Assembly (NCBI GenBank): GCA_950295325.1
Contig: OX485805.1
Span: 43,922,758-43,982,757 of the forward strand
DNA length: 60,000 bases
Reading direction: 5' to 3'
From: Polytrichum commune
Lineage: Eukaryota > Streptophyta > Polytrichopsida > Polytrichales > Polytrichaceae
Position numbers and translations under genes: made by a program. Each line of letters starts with the position of its first letter. Position 1 is the stretch's first letter. The notes beneath the pieces were generated by a model. That model made no database searches, had not been told where the DNA came from, and was given only the letters and a program-made list of their open reading frames with translations. Of this stretch, positions 1 through 12,662 are shown piece by piece.

Positions 1-202
1 CCATAACATCAATATGGACTAGAATGGTATTGACCCAAAGAATAAGTTGGGTACATAAAATATTTGTTTGTCTTTACATACACATCAAATATCAATATCT
101 GATTGGTACCACAGTTGTGATACCAATAGGTAGGTTCTTTTTACTATGATTGATGTTGACTACTGATACAATGCATTCACCTATACACTCACCTACATTT
201 GG

Positions 203-580
203 TGCACTAAATATTTAATGTATTTAGTGTCACCAATTCAATATGTCTTGCTCAATACTAATTGTAAACCACCCGTGTAATGTCACCAACACCAAATGTA
301 AACCTTGCATTATTTGTCATCCCTTGTGAAAAGCATTGGACTTTATAGATTTACAATGTTACAAATACTATCACTTCCTAAGTGAATTTTCATACAAATT
401 TCAATCATCCATGATAATATTCCATTACATGAATGTTAGGACGCAAAATATACCAAAGTTGGTCTCATTAGACACAAAAACATGACGGTTGTTGTGAACT
501 TATTCATAAGAAATGTCGTTATAAAAGCTACCACGGTGACATAAAATACCATGTGATACTAAATACAATATTTAGTTATA
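203..580 (-). mobile_element. MITE family A, copy 1 (reverse orientation)
   Basis: This stretch is a reverse-oriented relative of the element at 15358-15731. Both share the block around 'CATCCATGATAATATT', the 'CTTATTCATAAGAA' block and the ends rich in CACTAAATA and TATTTAGTG. The termini are degenerate, so the borders are approximate. It has no coding capacity. Confidence 0.6.
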
Positions 581-3560
581 GTAAGCAATGCAACATCATC
601 AACATTGAAGCGTATAGGATGCCATATGTTATCAATTACGTATGCATGATTGTAGTCCTTTGTAAATTTCGACGCATGTCCAACCAACAACGATTGCTCT
701 TCGATCTTCTCCATCTCGTGCAACCGAAGCAAGTTGGGAACGTTGCCGGACTCTTGGCAAGCTTTTATTGCGATGTCGATCTCTAGTTGCTTCACGGAGT
801 GATCGATCAAGGCTTTCCAAATCTATTAGGGTTTGCCAAAATTCATGTTGAAAGAATAAGTAGCCACGATGGTGATGTACACGTAGGGGTGTCAATTAGT
901 GCCAAAAATATAGAATGCCAAAAATCACTTGAAATTTTAGGGTTTAGATTTTGTAAATTTGACCGAATCAATGAACAAAATGTAGAATCGGTAATTTGAC
1001 ACATCGAGAATGTACCATGGCATCGTTGAGGACGAGAGCTTCGGCCCATGCTTTCTCAAAGTAGAGCGTGCACATGTTTTTGTAGAACTTCTTCACTCTT
1101 CTTCTCTCCTTGTTTTCGGTCTACAAAAATGCCCGAGGTTAGAATGTTGTGGAGTTCTCTTTGGAGTATGTGAGTTTATTATTATTATTATTTTAACATG
1201 TGTGAAAGGAAAATATATTTTCTAATATTTACTAGATTACTTGATCTATTTTCAATTTATCAAAGTGAGTTGTGAGAATATTGCAGTTCTTGTGTTTCGC
1301 TCCACGTTTCCCACTATAGACAATAGGAAGGTATTTTCAAGGTGGGCAAATTGGGCTATTTGACCCTTGGCTGTGTACCATTTTTTATTTTTTATTTTTT
1401 ATTTTTTGTGTTAATAAATATATAACAACAAATTTGAGCTTAGGTCAAAGACTTAATCCCAAATGCGTTGGGGGTAAAGCATTCCCTACAGTGTGTTGTA
1501 GGATAGGATTTCCAAAGGTTTCTTGAGAATGACCACAAGAGGCACCATGAAACGATGAGATCGTACAATTAGAAGTCTCAATGAAAATAGAAAAAAGTAG
1601 TTTTTCCTTCCACTTTATATTTTAGAAATTTCTCAAGTAGAAAGTTGTCATAATCACAAGTAAAGTCTATAAGATTAACACATTTTGGTTTAAAAGTTAA
1701 CAAGGTTGGTTGAAATTACAAAGTCCACACCTTGGTGATAAGTTACAAGGATAATATGATCTTTGAGGGGTGAAAATGTCAAATGTCTTTTGAGATGTGA
1801 GTACTTTATGAGGTGTACGTGATACATTGATTCATGGACTAACGTGGTGAAGCTTTGGAGGTCATAGACAAATTTAATAACTACATTTGTGAAAGGAAGA
1901 AATGCTTAGAAACGCTCATTTTATTAGCAAGATTATATCATTTGTAATTGAGAGTCATGTTTTGGGACCTCTAGGCCATTAACAACTAGGGGAAAAAACA
2001 TCTCATTGTTTCGTAACAATCAGACACATTGCCCAACTTCAGAAATGTTGTAACAAACCTTGTAAGCAAGGTCGCAGGGTCCCATAGACGAAATGTTTTG
2101 AAGCCCGGTATGATTGAAAGAATACACATATATATGCTTTGAGGATGATTCTTTAAGCACAAATATGTGAGGATCCAAACCATCCCAATACACTTCTTCC
2201 AAGGACGACGTATGATCTAAAATCATTTGAACCTGCGATACATTCCAAATTATCCAATCGAATGACATTATATTACTAGTAATTACTAAAAAAACTTCAA
2301 TGAGGCTAATGATTCAAATAATTAAATTACTAGAAAATGAATACAATGAGATAATTATTAAACATGTGCAACAAGGATTGAAATTGGTACCTGATCATTT
2401 AGGGGGTTGTAATAATATATCTTTTCTTGATCAGTTTCAAATAGTATTCGTGTGCCTAATCTATTGGGCCAAATCCTATCCAATCCCCCTTGCATATTCA
2501 AAGACATGGTGTTAACACAAAACCATAATTGGTAATAAAAGAACAACGAGGAACACAAATGATGAAGTATTTTGCAAATGTGTGTGCACGAAATAAAACC
2601 CCATGGTGTTGGAACGTGTTGTTGTAATGCACCTTTCATCTAGTTCCTTAGTATTGCACCAACTCTACCCATAAAATCTTCAGAATGTATGGCGCATAAT
2701 TTCCAAAATTATATCGCTAATGTGTCATGTTTGCACAAACAATGAAGATTTTTTATTAGCAAACTAACTCGAGAAATTTGTTTTGATGGGATCCACACGT
2801 TTTTATTAATCTATGTGCATGTAAATTTATGATGCTTTCTTTAATGCCACAAATCATAAGCTCCTCAAATCAATTCTAGTTAGGGTTTGCTCCAATATCC
2901 CACAATTCGTTGGTGCATTCGATGACCTAGTTCTCATAACTTGACTTAACCCTAATTTAATTCTATGACTTTTTACCAGTCATCTTGTCACTTGGGCGAT
3001 ACAATTTAGCACCAAGAAAGTAACTTGTGCCCCTACAAACGCTCTTGAAATTGTATATTGTTCGTAGACTTGCTCGGAACCCTTATGTTCATCGACCTCG
3101 CCTAAAAGAACTACTTCTAAATAAATCATGTAAACCACATTTCAAAACAATCTTCGTTCCACATGCCAAAAGCAACATTAGAGATCAAACAAGGCAACTA
3201 ATCTACTTCAAGCTTTGATTGGTGTAGGGTTTAAACCTTGTGATGCCGCCATCGCCATGACAATATTCGCTAATGAAGCATTGTGACTTGTCTCCAATGT
3301 AGTAGTAGAAGATGCTCCCACTTGCCATCCCAAAAATGAGGAAGAGGGGCGTGCTTTCCACACATGACGCGGATTTGAGTTGGTGCATTGTGTTGTTTAA
3401 AGACGTGGACGTTTTAGGGATTTGTCTTTGTGTTGCTTCAAAAGCGAATTGGTGCAAAGATCAATCAATCACCACCAAAACAACAAGACCACAAATCATT
3501 TCATTTATTTTTTAAATGACGTTAGGCTCATGCGGTGATCTCGGAGGATAATAGAGTTCT
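581..3560. other. Gene-free AT-rich stretch
   Basis: No convincing gene was seen. Short open frames on both strands resemble no known protein and show no splice-compatible structure. Small low-complexity tracts occur, such as TTA repeats near 1176-1195 and a run of ATTTTTT units at about 1380-1408. Confidence 0.5.
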
Positions 3561-3569
3561 TCATAAAGT

Positions 3570-3860
3570 CCCTCAAAGAGGCATGAAACCATGGCTCTTT
3601 CTTTGATAAAACTTTCTATTAAGAGCTCCTTAGCTCGTCGTGCATCGGAGCATGTTTTGAATGTTGGGTGACACTTTTGGGGTTTCTTTTTCCACTTCTC
3701 AAAGTTTGAGATTTAAGATCTAAAATAGGGTATGCACATGAGACATGTTGTTCTAAATCCCTAATCAGCCTATGCAAGGCTAGCTTGGCCCGCCAATCCT
3801 AATAGGACAAGCTAGAGTGCCAGTTTTTACTAGCCTGACATCGCTCTTTATGTAAGATAA
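3570..3860 (+). repeat. Dispersed repeat family D, copy 1
   Basis: This block matches, in inverted orientation, the stretch at about 49745-50000. Shared landmarks are 'TATTAAGAGCTC', 'AGATCTAAAA' against 'GGATCTAAAA', 'GGCTAGCTTG', and 'CCTAATAGGACAAGCT' against 'CCTAGTAGGACAAGCT'. The two copies differ at many positions, so they are old. No terminal inverted repeats or reading frame are evident, and the class is unknown. Confidence 0.6.
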
Positions 3861-3975
3861 TTCAAGTGTTAAGAAAACTTGGGTGACTTTATGTTAATTT
3901 TCGTAAACTTGGGGTTTGGAATTGTACCCACAGTTTCATATGCTCCACTGTACGAATAAGTCTAATGAGACGAGA

Positions 3976-3993
3976 TTTTTTTTTTTTTTTTTT
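3976..3993. repeat. Poly(T) tract
   Basis: An uninterrupted run of 18 T. It could be the reverse of a retroposon A-tail, but no adjacent non-LTR element was recognised. The surrounding 3861-5223 holds no gene that I can support. Confidence 0.6.
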
Positions 3994-5221
3994 GACGCAA
4001 ATTGAAAAATCAATTGCAAAGAGGAACCAACAACACTAATGAGATGAGTATTATGTTGCAAATTTTCAAACTTTTGTTTGTATTGTCATGAGTCTTGGGC
4101 TCCTTGATCCTTGGTGCTTGCGAGATTTCTTGGTTGTACTTGTTAAATTTAACAATAAATGTTAAATGCTCATAAAATAGAATAAACAAACAAAATGTCT
4201 TGGGAGTCAAAAGGACTTAATCATAGAGTAGCTTATACTAGGAACATCAAAAACCAACCTTGAGTACAATTCCAACCATGTGTTACTCTTGTAATGCATA
4301 TCCTAATACTAAAACGATTATTTGAACCTCAACTCTTGATTTCACAAACCGTGAGGGTCTATTGAAATTTTAAGATACGACATCGAGCATCAACCAATAG
4401 CTTCGTTCTCTACAACCGCATCGTCACTTTCCAAATGATAGTATGGGTTCCATTTTCCACCAATGTCAAATATTTTAAGATCCACCCAACTATGACGAGT
4501 CATATCGCAATTTTTAAGGTCCATTGTAGCGGGATGTGATAGTAATGGGGTGGATTTTCCAACATTGGTATAATATTCAAACATGTGGTTATGATCTACT
4601 TATGATGTTGTTGCCATGTAGATCCAACATATTGTAAATTCATCTACACACAATGTCGCAACTATATTGATGTTTTAATTAACATGGCCCTTTACAACCA
4701 ATGAATCGACTTAGAATATAATATCTTGAATCCCATTGTTTTCACTACATCCATATGTGCATTTAGGTTGCCCCACACTAATTTATCAACATTCCACACT
4801 ATTTTGGAAATTTATTATCACAATAACAAAATGCAAGAAATTTGTATCTTATTGTGCCATACAAATTGACGAACAAAGTTTTTGTAATTTGATTTTGGCC
4901 CGACGTAATTCGCATGGGTAAAGACACAACCTAATTGCACATATCAATGAAGATGAATGAGAAGTAAGCTCATATCAAATAATAATCAGTGTTGACATCT
5001 TTGCTATGGATTGAAATTTATACACATGCCACATGTCATCCTATAATGGGCCATAGAGATTCAACAATTCATAAGAAATTATCTACAACCTACTAAAATG
5101 ACTTCCATACGACATGCCATCAATTGAATTTGGCATAAGGTATGTGTGTCATTTGTTTTATGTGGCTAGTTGGTTTGGGATTTTAAGTGGCTTTAAGCAC
5201 ACATAAATTGACCATGTTTTG

Positions 5222-5223
<2 letters not shown>

Positions 5224-5253
<30 letters not shown>
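5224..5253. repeat. (TA)n microsatellite
   Basis: About 15 uninterrupted TA dinucleotides. The flanks from 3994 to 6445 hold no recognisable gene. Confidence 0.9.
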
Positions 5254-5257
<4 letters not shown>

Positions 5258-6445
5258 GGTCACTTCAATCTAGGCCAAGCTTCATTAAATTAGGAATCCT
5301 ATAAATAGATATATAAAATGCATAAAATAATGAGAGTAGCACACATAAATTAAGAAAAAGAAAACATTCCAGAAATGTCAAGGACGTGTCTTGATGACGA
5401 GTCTACACAGTTCGACGCGCAATTCGCATTCCTAACGGTTGTTTTTGTTGATGAGGGCCTTCTCACTATCAACACAATAAAACATGCGGCACACAGAAGA
5501 CCATCTGAAACACTCTAGTTGTCCAATTCCGAGCACTTTCCAACCATTTCTTGAAAAACGCCTATTTTAAGCACCCAGGGGCATGGGACGCATAAATTAA
5601 GATAATTTATTTAATTTATGCAAAAGCCTAATTTTATGAGGCATGGTCTAGGCATAATTGCACAAACTCAAAGCTAAACATCCACCTTCATTCATGGGAA
5701 CTTGATGTTGGCACTAAAGAAAAAGCCAAACCACTTTGGGACCACTTCCAATTGAAGAAAACACGGAATCTTCTTTTGTAATCACTTTGGTACCACTTCC
5801 ATATATATATACTATAGGTGTCTCATAGGCTTAGTTTCAAACACAAGACATGTTTGGTTGAATGTGGCATATTGTTGTTTTGCACATTAAAATTCTACTC
5901 TAAGCATTGAAGATACCACAAGCATACAAACCCTAATTACACATTTCTCACCATAACTCCTCATCCATCTCTCCTCCATATATGTTAGAATAATGAGTTA
6001 TTTAGACCATTAGCCTAAGACCTAGATTTATTGGTGGAGTTGGAAGTGCCCAGAATAGGCACACATACCTTATTTGTTTCATACCAACATATGACAAATT
6101 CAGTAGTGCCACAAAATGGAAAGGAGCTACAACCTGCAAATGCTCCTTTGTTTTCAAAAATTGTCAACAAATTGTAAAACAAAAATAGTTGGTTATGGTG
6201 ACAGTAATTTTGGTGTTCATTGGCATATCCTATTTATCATCATAGTGAAGACTCCTCATTAAAGGAACACATAGGTCCCCCAATTATGTTGACAAGTAAA
6301 TGAATGCGTCTCGTGAGTGGTTTATAAAACGAGTAACTGAACATGGCCGATTTACTTTACCATGACAACTAAGCCTGTAATGCATCAATTATTACACACC
6401 TTTGTCGAAGTCAAATATGCACTCTTGTTAACTAATGCAAGGCAA

Positions 6446-6783
6446 TAGAGTTATCCGCTAATTAAACTGGAGTTTTGGTCGGGAGTTGGTTGTTTTACAT
6501 ACAAAACTTTCCATATTCAGTAAGTTTAAGATGCGTGCTTAAAGATGACGTGAAGGTTTGAACAAAGAACATTCTACATCGATCAGTTCATTGGAGACCA
6601 AACTCATTTTGGTACCTCTTGGCGTGCCAAAATGACCCTAAATGATCTGACATGAAAACTTATGTGTTCAAACCTCCACACCAACTCCAAGCATGTACCG
6701 AAAACCTACCAAACATGGAAAGTATTGTATGCAAAACAAACAACTCCCAACCAAAACTCCAGTTAAGTTAACGGATAACTCTA
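6446..6783. mobile_element. Fold-back MITE with about 68-bp terminal inverted repeats
   Basis: The left arm starts TAGAGTTATCCG and the right arm ends CGGATAACTCTA. The inverted match runs about 68 bp on each side (6446-6515 against 6718-6783), including AACTGGAGTTTTGGT and its complement. Pairing resumes further in: GAAGGTTTGAACA pairs with TGTTCAAACCTCC, and CATTTTGGTAC with GTGCCAAAATG. Almost the whole 338 bp could therefore fold into one hairpin. The termini allow a TA target duplication, as in Tc1/mariner-type MITEs, but the short palindromic ends leave the class open. No coding capacity. Confidence 0.8.
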
Positions 6784-8244
6784 ATGAACCCATGAGGAGG
6801 CTACAGGATACACAAATTTGAGTTGAAAATGGAGTTCATCAAGTTTCAACATCATGCAATTCAGATATGGTTAAGGAAAGTCAAGATACCCTTGCATAGG
6901 CCCCTCCAAAGTGGACAGTGTTCACCCTTGGCATTTTGTCTCTTGCAACCAACAAACTGCTGATATTGTGAGCAATGAAATCAGTGTTTAATGCAGAGGC
7001 TGACTTTGGGACCAAATGTAGGTGTCAGAATTGGGTGCTTCTGCCTTAGGTGCAGAAGTTAAAAGGGTCTGTTTAAGTTAAGGCTTGCTTACCTTAATGC
7101 CTATCGTTACAATCTGAAGGCTTGTCAGCTTCCTCTCTTTTCTATTCGGGCTCAAGAAGACGATCTCCAAGAACAGGACCCTCATTTGCAGAGAACAAGC
7201 TAATGGCAAGCTCCTATTCGTCCTCACTTCAATGTTGCGTATCTTAGGATGTGAAGGCAACACACATTTTCTAGGTTCAAATGGAAGAATGTGCAAAATG
7301 GAATACTTCTGGACATATTCTTCGAACAAGATGTGTAAGTCTAATAGGAGCAGTCTTCCAACCGCTAAATTTTTTTATGGTGTTGCTGTATTACAACTGG
7401 GAGAGGGGCAGGAGGTACACAGGTGGCTGCAGCTTGAACACTTCAACCACTTGATCCAAACCCTTCAAACTAAACTGAAGTACTAAGCCCCTGCCTGACA
7501 TACCGTGATTCCAATTTCAGGCCAAGTATATCGACAACAAGAGATCAGAAACTCCTAGGCTGTACCAGGAAGGTCCAGCTTGGTGTCTCGTAGAAGCTCC
7601 ACAACCCTGTTCACAAATGACATGTCAATAGACATTATGAATAGAAGCTGTTGACATCAATTTGTGACCTGCAACTCAAGAATCCACAGGTTACTCAGTT
7701 GACATAAACATTGACCTCGCTGTGTTTGGGCAGGATATGGCAGCTATTTCACTTTCAAGGCCTATGGATGATTCCGGCACAAAGATTATGATCGAGATAC
7801 TCAGGATAAGTTAAAAAGACCAAGGACTCCAACAACTTACCAGAGAATTCTATGATGGTGTACACCTCACACCTCACACCTCACACGTCAAAACTCTTCC
7901 ATAGGCGTCCTTCATTTGGTGCTCATACATTCTTTGGACATCCTCCTGAAAACCGTTTTGTCAGCTTAGCAGCAAGGGGTACACCATCCCAGTTTTTTTC
8001 CCCAAAACTAGAGGTTTGTTGAAAATTAGACATCTACCAGATGTGAGGGGCCTCTTTCAAATCCATAATCCTGCGTCAATATGGTAGAGATCACGAATGG
8101 CAAGTTTGGCAATTTGATTCAAGGATGTTTAATATCCTGGATTGAAGATATTGTAACTAATGTGGACAACCCTCAGAATTAATAAGAGAGGGTTGGCACC
8201 CAATATGGAAGAATGTAGAAAATATCCTGAGGGTTGCAATTCAA
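6784..8244. other. Intergenic region downstream of PEX16
   Basis: On the minus strand this follows the PEX16 stop codon and probably holds its 3' UTR at the 8.2-kb end. I saw no canonical AATAAA signal close to the stop. Base composition is less AT-rich than the repeats to the left, but no exon of another gene could be assembled. Confidence 0.4.
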
Positions 8245-11200
8245 TCAAGAAGCTGCTGTGTATGAGTAAAAGGCTTGAACACCAAGGATGAGATCCACAG
8301 CCTTGCCTGCAAAATAAACCAACAAACCCAGTCAGAGGCCTTGACCGCTAGAACAATACAATGTATCCATGTCTCTCAAAAAGTGGCCTGAGTCCTGTAA
8401 AAGAATTCTACTTGATCTCTTCATTCTCTCTCACAGCGTAGCACAATTTGTACACTTTTTCATTGGTAGTCATACCAGCAAGAGAGCCAAAAAGTGGAAC
8501 AGGCTTCAACATCTTTTCCACATTTTCTAGACGCCGCCTGCAGGCAACTCAAAGTGTCAATAGATCAAGTCGTTCAAATAGAACCATAACCAAGTTTCCC
8601 ACAGAGCTGCAAAGGTACATGCAGAAACTCATTGGGATATAGGAAACAGTACACTTGTTGAAGTTGCACCAATAGAACTCCTGGTCAAAATTCTCAGCCA
8701 GGAACAGCATATAGCGAATGTATCTAAGACAAGAATGAATCCATCATCATCATGAAAATACAATGCATAGGCTTACTGGGTGTATCGATCGAAAAAAGGG
8801 CTCCGCATGAGATACAGTGCCCACAGCACTTGCCTTCTCCGGAGCTGCCAATAATGATTAATAAAACAAGTCAGGAACAATCTTAAAATAAATGCATTCA
8901 TGACAAAATTAACCAACAATAAATGCTGAATGAACGTGACCTTGTACACGTAAACTAGATATAAATAGCAGTCTTGAGACTTGCTTTGGCTCCCCGGATG
9001 AGAAGCATTTACTCTTCAATGTCATCTTGGTCCTCATGGTTGATAGTAATTTGACAACCCCCTTTCCCCAAAAGAACAATCTGGCCCAGAAGCAAGACCT
9101 GATTATACACTAACCTCATTCTTCTCCTGTGTTGACATATTAGTCGTGGGTTTAAATTTTCCGCCCAATGCTTGCTTAGGAAGTAAAGTTGCACCATATA
9201 AAATAGCCATTCCAGTTGCATCTACTGCTAATGCTGATAACCACGGCTTCCAAGATCGTAGTCCATAGCGTCGAATCATTGTGACATACAGCAATGGCCT
9301 CAAAATAAGGAGAATCTCACTAAGAACTTTCATTTTATCTATATGAGCCAAAGAGCTCACCTCATCTGCCACACAAGCAATTCCATTGTCAAGAATTCAT
9401 TACAGATGCACATCATTTGATTTGATACACGAGCCTTTTTTACCTTCCAACAAACTACATAGACTGGAGCGGGACTTTCTTCACCTCACCTGAGGAATCT
9501 ACTGTGATCATTCTCTGATGAGACGATCGGCAAAGTTCCTTGGTTACTTAATATTATCTTGGACACCTCCCTTATAAACATCATAAACATCATTCAAGTA
9601 CTAAACTTGAAATAGTGTAACATGAATTTTGTGTAAACAAGTGTCAAGACAGAAAAAACGATTCAAAACTATACAAAGAGGTTCTGATATTATCCTCCAA
9701 TAAAATCATCACAAAGAAAGGGAATTTTGCAACTGTCTTAAGAACACTAAATACGATATTAGTGTCATATGGTATTTAATGTCACTATGGCAACTTTTCG
9801 GATGACACTTCTTATGAATAAGTTTACCAATGTTATCATGGATGATTGACATTTGGATGAAAAATCACTTAGTAAGTGACAGTAATTGCAACACTGTAAA
9901 TCTATAATCCCCCAAAAAAATTACAAGGAATGACAAATAGTGTTGGATTAACATTTAGTGTTGGATTAACATTTAGTGTTGGTGACACTGTACCAAGGTT
10001 TACAAGTAGTATTCAGCAAAACAATTAGAATTGGTGACACTAAATATAATATTCAGTGTACCTCTTGGATATTGGCCACAGAACTCAGCTTCAGCACATA
10101 TTCATTGCATGGTTGAAAACTTACTATCCTTAGTTGGTGGTGGAGATGGCTTTGGTCCCGCCCATGAAGGCTTTGCCCCAATCTTATCCCGATATTTATT
10201 CATAGCTTGTATTGCCCTTGTTTGATTGCTTGAAGAAGCTGTAGTTCTTGACCTTTGAGACCCTGCAACTGGCTCTCGCTGCATTGGTCTAGGTTTATCA
10301 TTGGTGTTCACAGTTTCTCCTCCATCGATCAACATTTTATAACCACTTTTATGGAGTACCAACAGGCGCATGATTGCCCTGCATCCATGAGATTGATTAA
10401 TTTAGTAAACAACACAAAATGATGGCCACCTACATCTTCACCTATGTAAACTGAGCGATATATTTGATGTCAGATATATTAATGTATCTAGAGTGCACTG
10501 ATGAGATTGTTGAATCTACACCAATTTTGCAAAGAAATTCTGCTTGCTTACTTAATAGCTTCCACAGTTGCCACAGGCGTCCATTTGTGCTCTTTCCCGA
10601 GGTAGTATTCAGAGCCCATTTCTACCAAAACCTCCACCTCCTTCACAACTGAAATTAAAAGTGGCCATGGGAAGCTAGGATCTTGAGTGGGTGGAAATTT
10701 TGGTCCCCCGGGAGGGCCGACTGGGGCTGTAGCAACAATATGCTCGTTCATGACTGTCATTAAACCCACCGCTGTTGACACTGCACTCATAAAACCGTGC
10801 AGAGTAATTAAACCAAAAGCCTCAAAGAAGTTGAAAGCAATTTTCAAAGGTTTCTCTTCAAAAAAAAAAAAATTGAGCCTGACCAAAATTGATAGGCAAA
10901 GATGCTGATACTTTTGGAAAACTTTTGGAAAACTTACAACTGATTCAACTTACAAGTCTATCGTTTACCTTCGTCCTTCTCACTGGTGCACTTTGGAAGA
11001 TAGCAATTGGAGCTAATTAAACACTAGAAAAGAAACCTCCAGCCATAACTTAGGGTAACTATTCTCAACAACTACAGTACATACAACGTCTCATTTTTTT
11101 CTTGATTTCAGCTGAGAAAGGGTAATACCAGCTTCTGGAGCAAGATCCGACTGCGAAAATCGCTCTGGCAAGAACCAAGTCAATGTCTGCAATTTTGATA

Positions 11201-11663
11201 AACCCAGAAACTCTTAGTATATGGACCATGGCAAATCTTATATAGGCAAACAAGGTATACAGAGCACAAGGATCTGGAAACTCCACAAAAGCAGAAATTC
11301 ACCCCTCACCACATCTGGAACTCAACCAAAACCCTCAACTAACCAATTTTGTGAGACACGGATACACTCAACACCCAAACAGCCGCATGATACATCTCAA
11401 AATTCTAAAATGCATCCTAGAAATCAATGCTAGGTAGGTGGAGCTAAAACTTTTGCCATCTAACCAGCCTCATGATGCATCTGCATTATCATATACTGCA
11501 TTTATGGCATCGATGCCCTGCAGGTGGAAGTTATAGAGGTGATAGAGAATGAAACTTAGGGTACAAGAATTTCATAGTAGCGAAGAATTTTTACATTTGC
11601 CATGCTTTCGATGGAGGAAAGCCATAGACGATTCCGGCGAACCCACTCCTTATACGCCTCCAT
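8245..11663 (-). CDS. PEX16: Peroxisome biogenesis protein PEX16 (peroxin-16), 8 coding exons
   Basis: PEX16 is an integral membrane peroxin that helps place peroxisomal membrane proteins and form peroxisomes from the ER; the Arabidopsis homologue is SSE1. Exons in transcript order are 11663-11595, 11186-11129, 10780-10552, 10378-10125, 9365-9115, 8844-8777, 8537-8476 and 8306-8245. All junctions are GT-AG, and phases sum to an intact 350-codon frame plus TGA. The N-terminus MEAYKEWVRRNRLWL matches the plant PEX16 start and fixes the ATG. Family-typical segments follow: LTWFLPERF (exon 2), VMNEHIV (exon 3), HKSGYKMLIDGGET (exon 4), RPLLYVTMIRRYGLRSWKPW at residues 226-245, LRRRQVLWALYLMRSPFF (exon 6), and a C-terminus ending in AYSY-like FYSYTAAS. 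The length is close to the 367 residues of Arabidopsis. The linker before residue 204 is shorter, so a small exon missed in intron 4 is possible. That intron also carries a MITE. Confidence 0.93.
9743..10062 (+). mobile_element. MITE family A, copy 2, inside PEX16 intron 4
   Basis: The ends are 'AACACTAAATACGATATTAG' on the left and 'CACTAAATATAATATTCAGT' on the right, an imperfect inverted repeat like that of the element at 15358-15731. The interior matches that copy over most of its length. An 18-19 bp unit, GTTGGATTAACATTTAGT, is duplicated in tandem at about 9942-9980. The element lies wholly within the intron between PEX16 exons 4 and 5. Confidence 0.8.
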
Positions 11664-12570
11664 AGCTTGGGTTCAAAATGAACCCGGCTTCTTGCTCAAC
11701 TACAGCCCTAGGATGGTTCAGCTACAAACTCAGACGTGACATAATCATCAAGAGGTCCTCACACCAGACAGCTCAAAATCCGCTCAGGCCTTTCGAGCCT
11801 TTCCCAAAAAAACCTCCAGATCCATCATCCCTCATGTCTCTCTTCCTCCAATATTTCCAGACCTCACTGCACAGTCATCCATAAACCACAATGGATAGGG
11901 TTTAGGCTTCCCCTTGCACATATCCACCTCTCTTCCAGGTAAAACACATGGAACAATTCTTCCACACCAGAATGCTCAACCGATGTGAATGTTAGCCAAA
12001 GGGAAGAAACATAAACCCCTGGCAATTCCTCATCACCAAACCCTAGCGAAAAGCTTCAAAGGACAATTCCATCTTGCCCTGACATTCAATCCCTAGGCGA
12101 ATGGCACGGCTCTTCTCTTTTTCTCACTCCACGGTCCTTATCACCCCTTGTAATTCGCTGAGACAAAGAACTGAGCAAGCAGATTTTTGGCGCAGAGCTT
12201 CCTCCGAACCACGCGAGGAAACGCTCGTAGCCCTGGCTACAGGCGATGGATCCGGCCAATTCTCGGCTCAGAAAAACGGGAACGGAGAATTGGAATTTTC
12301 TGAATCTCGAACCCACGGCTACGCGGAAGAATTGCGCCTCCGAGGGAGGCTCGAACACCGGCTATGGCGTCTGAGCTCGCGGCGGCTATGGCGGAGCTGT
12401 GCACGGGCTATTGGGTGACGCAGCGAAGGCGATGACACCCGGAGATCGCACGGGTGGCGCAAAGGGCATCCACCCGGTAATTCTCCGGTTGTTGGATGAG
12501 ATTCGTGGAAGGATTGTGGTGGAATAGCGTTCGTCGTTTGGTTTTCGTTCGGATGAGGTTCACGCGAGTG
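11664..12570 (-). promoter_or_regulatory. Upstream region of PEX16 with GC-rich stretch
   Basis: This is the 5' flank and probable 5' UTR of PEX16. From about 12080 to 12570 the base composition becomes GC- and CpG-rich, unlike the surrounding DNA, as is common around plant transcription starts. A short plus-strand frame opens with ATG at 12364 (MASELAAAMAELCTGYWVTQ) and stops after 23 codons. It could be an upstream or divergent start, but nothing supports a full gene. No TATA box could be assigned with confidence. Confidence 0.4.
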
Positions 12571-12588
12571 GCGGTGGGGTGGATGGAT

Positions 12589-12662
12589 GGATTGAATTGA
12601 ATTGAATTGAATTGAATTGAATTGGATGGATGGATGGATGGGATGCGATGGGATGGGATGAG
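12589..12662. repeat. Compound microsatellite: (GAATT)n then (GGAT)n
   Basis: Six or so GAATT/ATTGA pentamers are followed directly by ATGG tetramers and degenerate GGGATG units. The pattern keeps long reading frames open on the minus strand (Ser/His/Pro-rich), which are artefacts of the repeat. Confidence 0.9.

Noticed and set aside
880-1010. TAGGGGTGTCAATTAG near 880 resembles a hAT-type end, with a possible partner near 990.
   Set aside because: Inverted similarity covers only about 10 bp with shifts, and no target duplication is visible.
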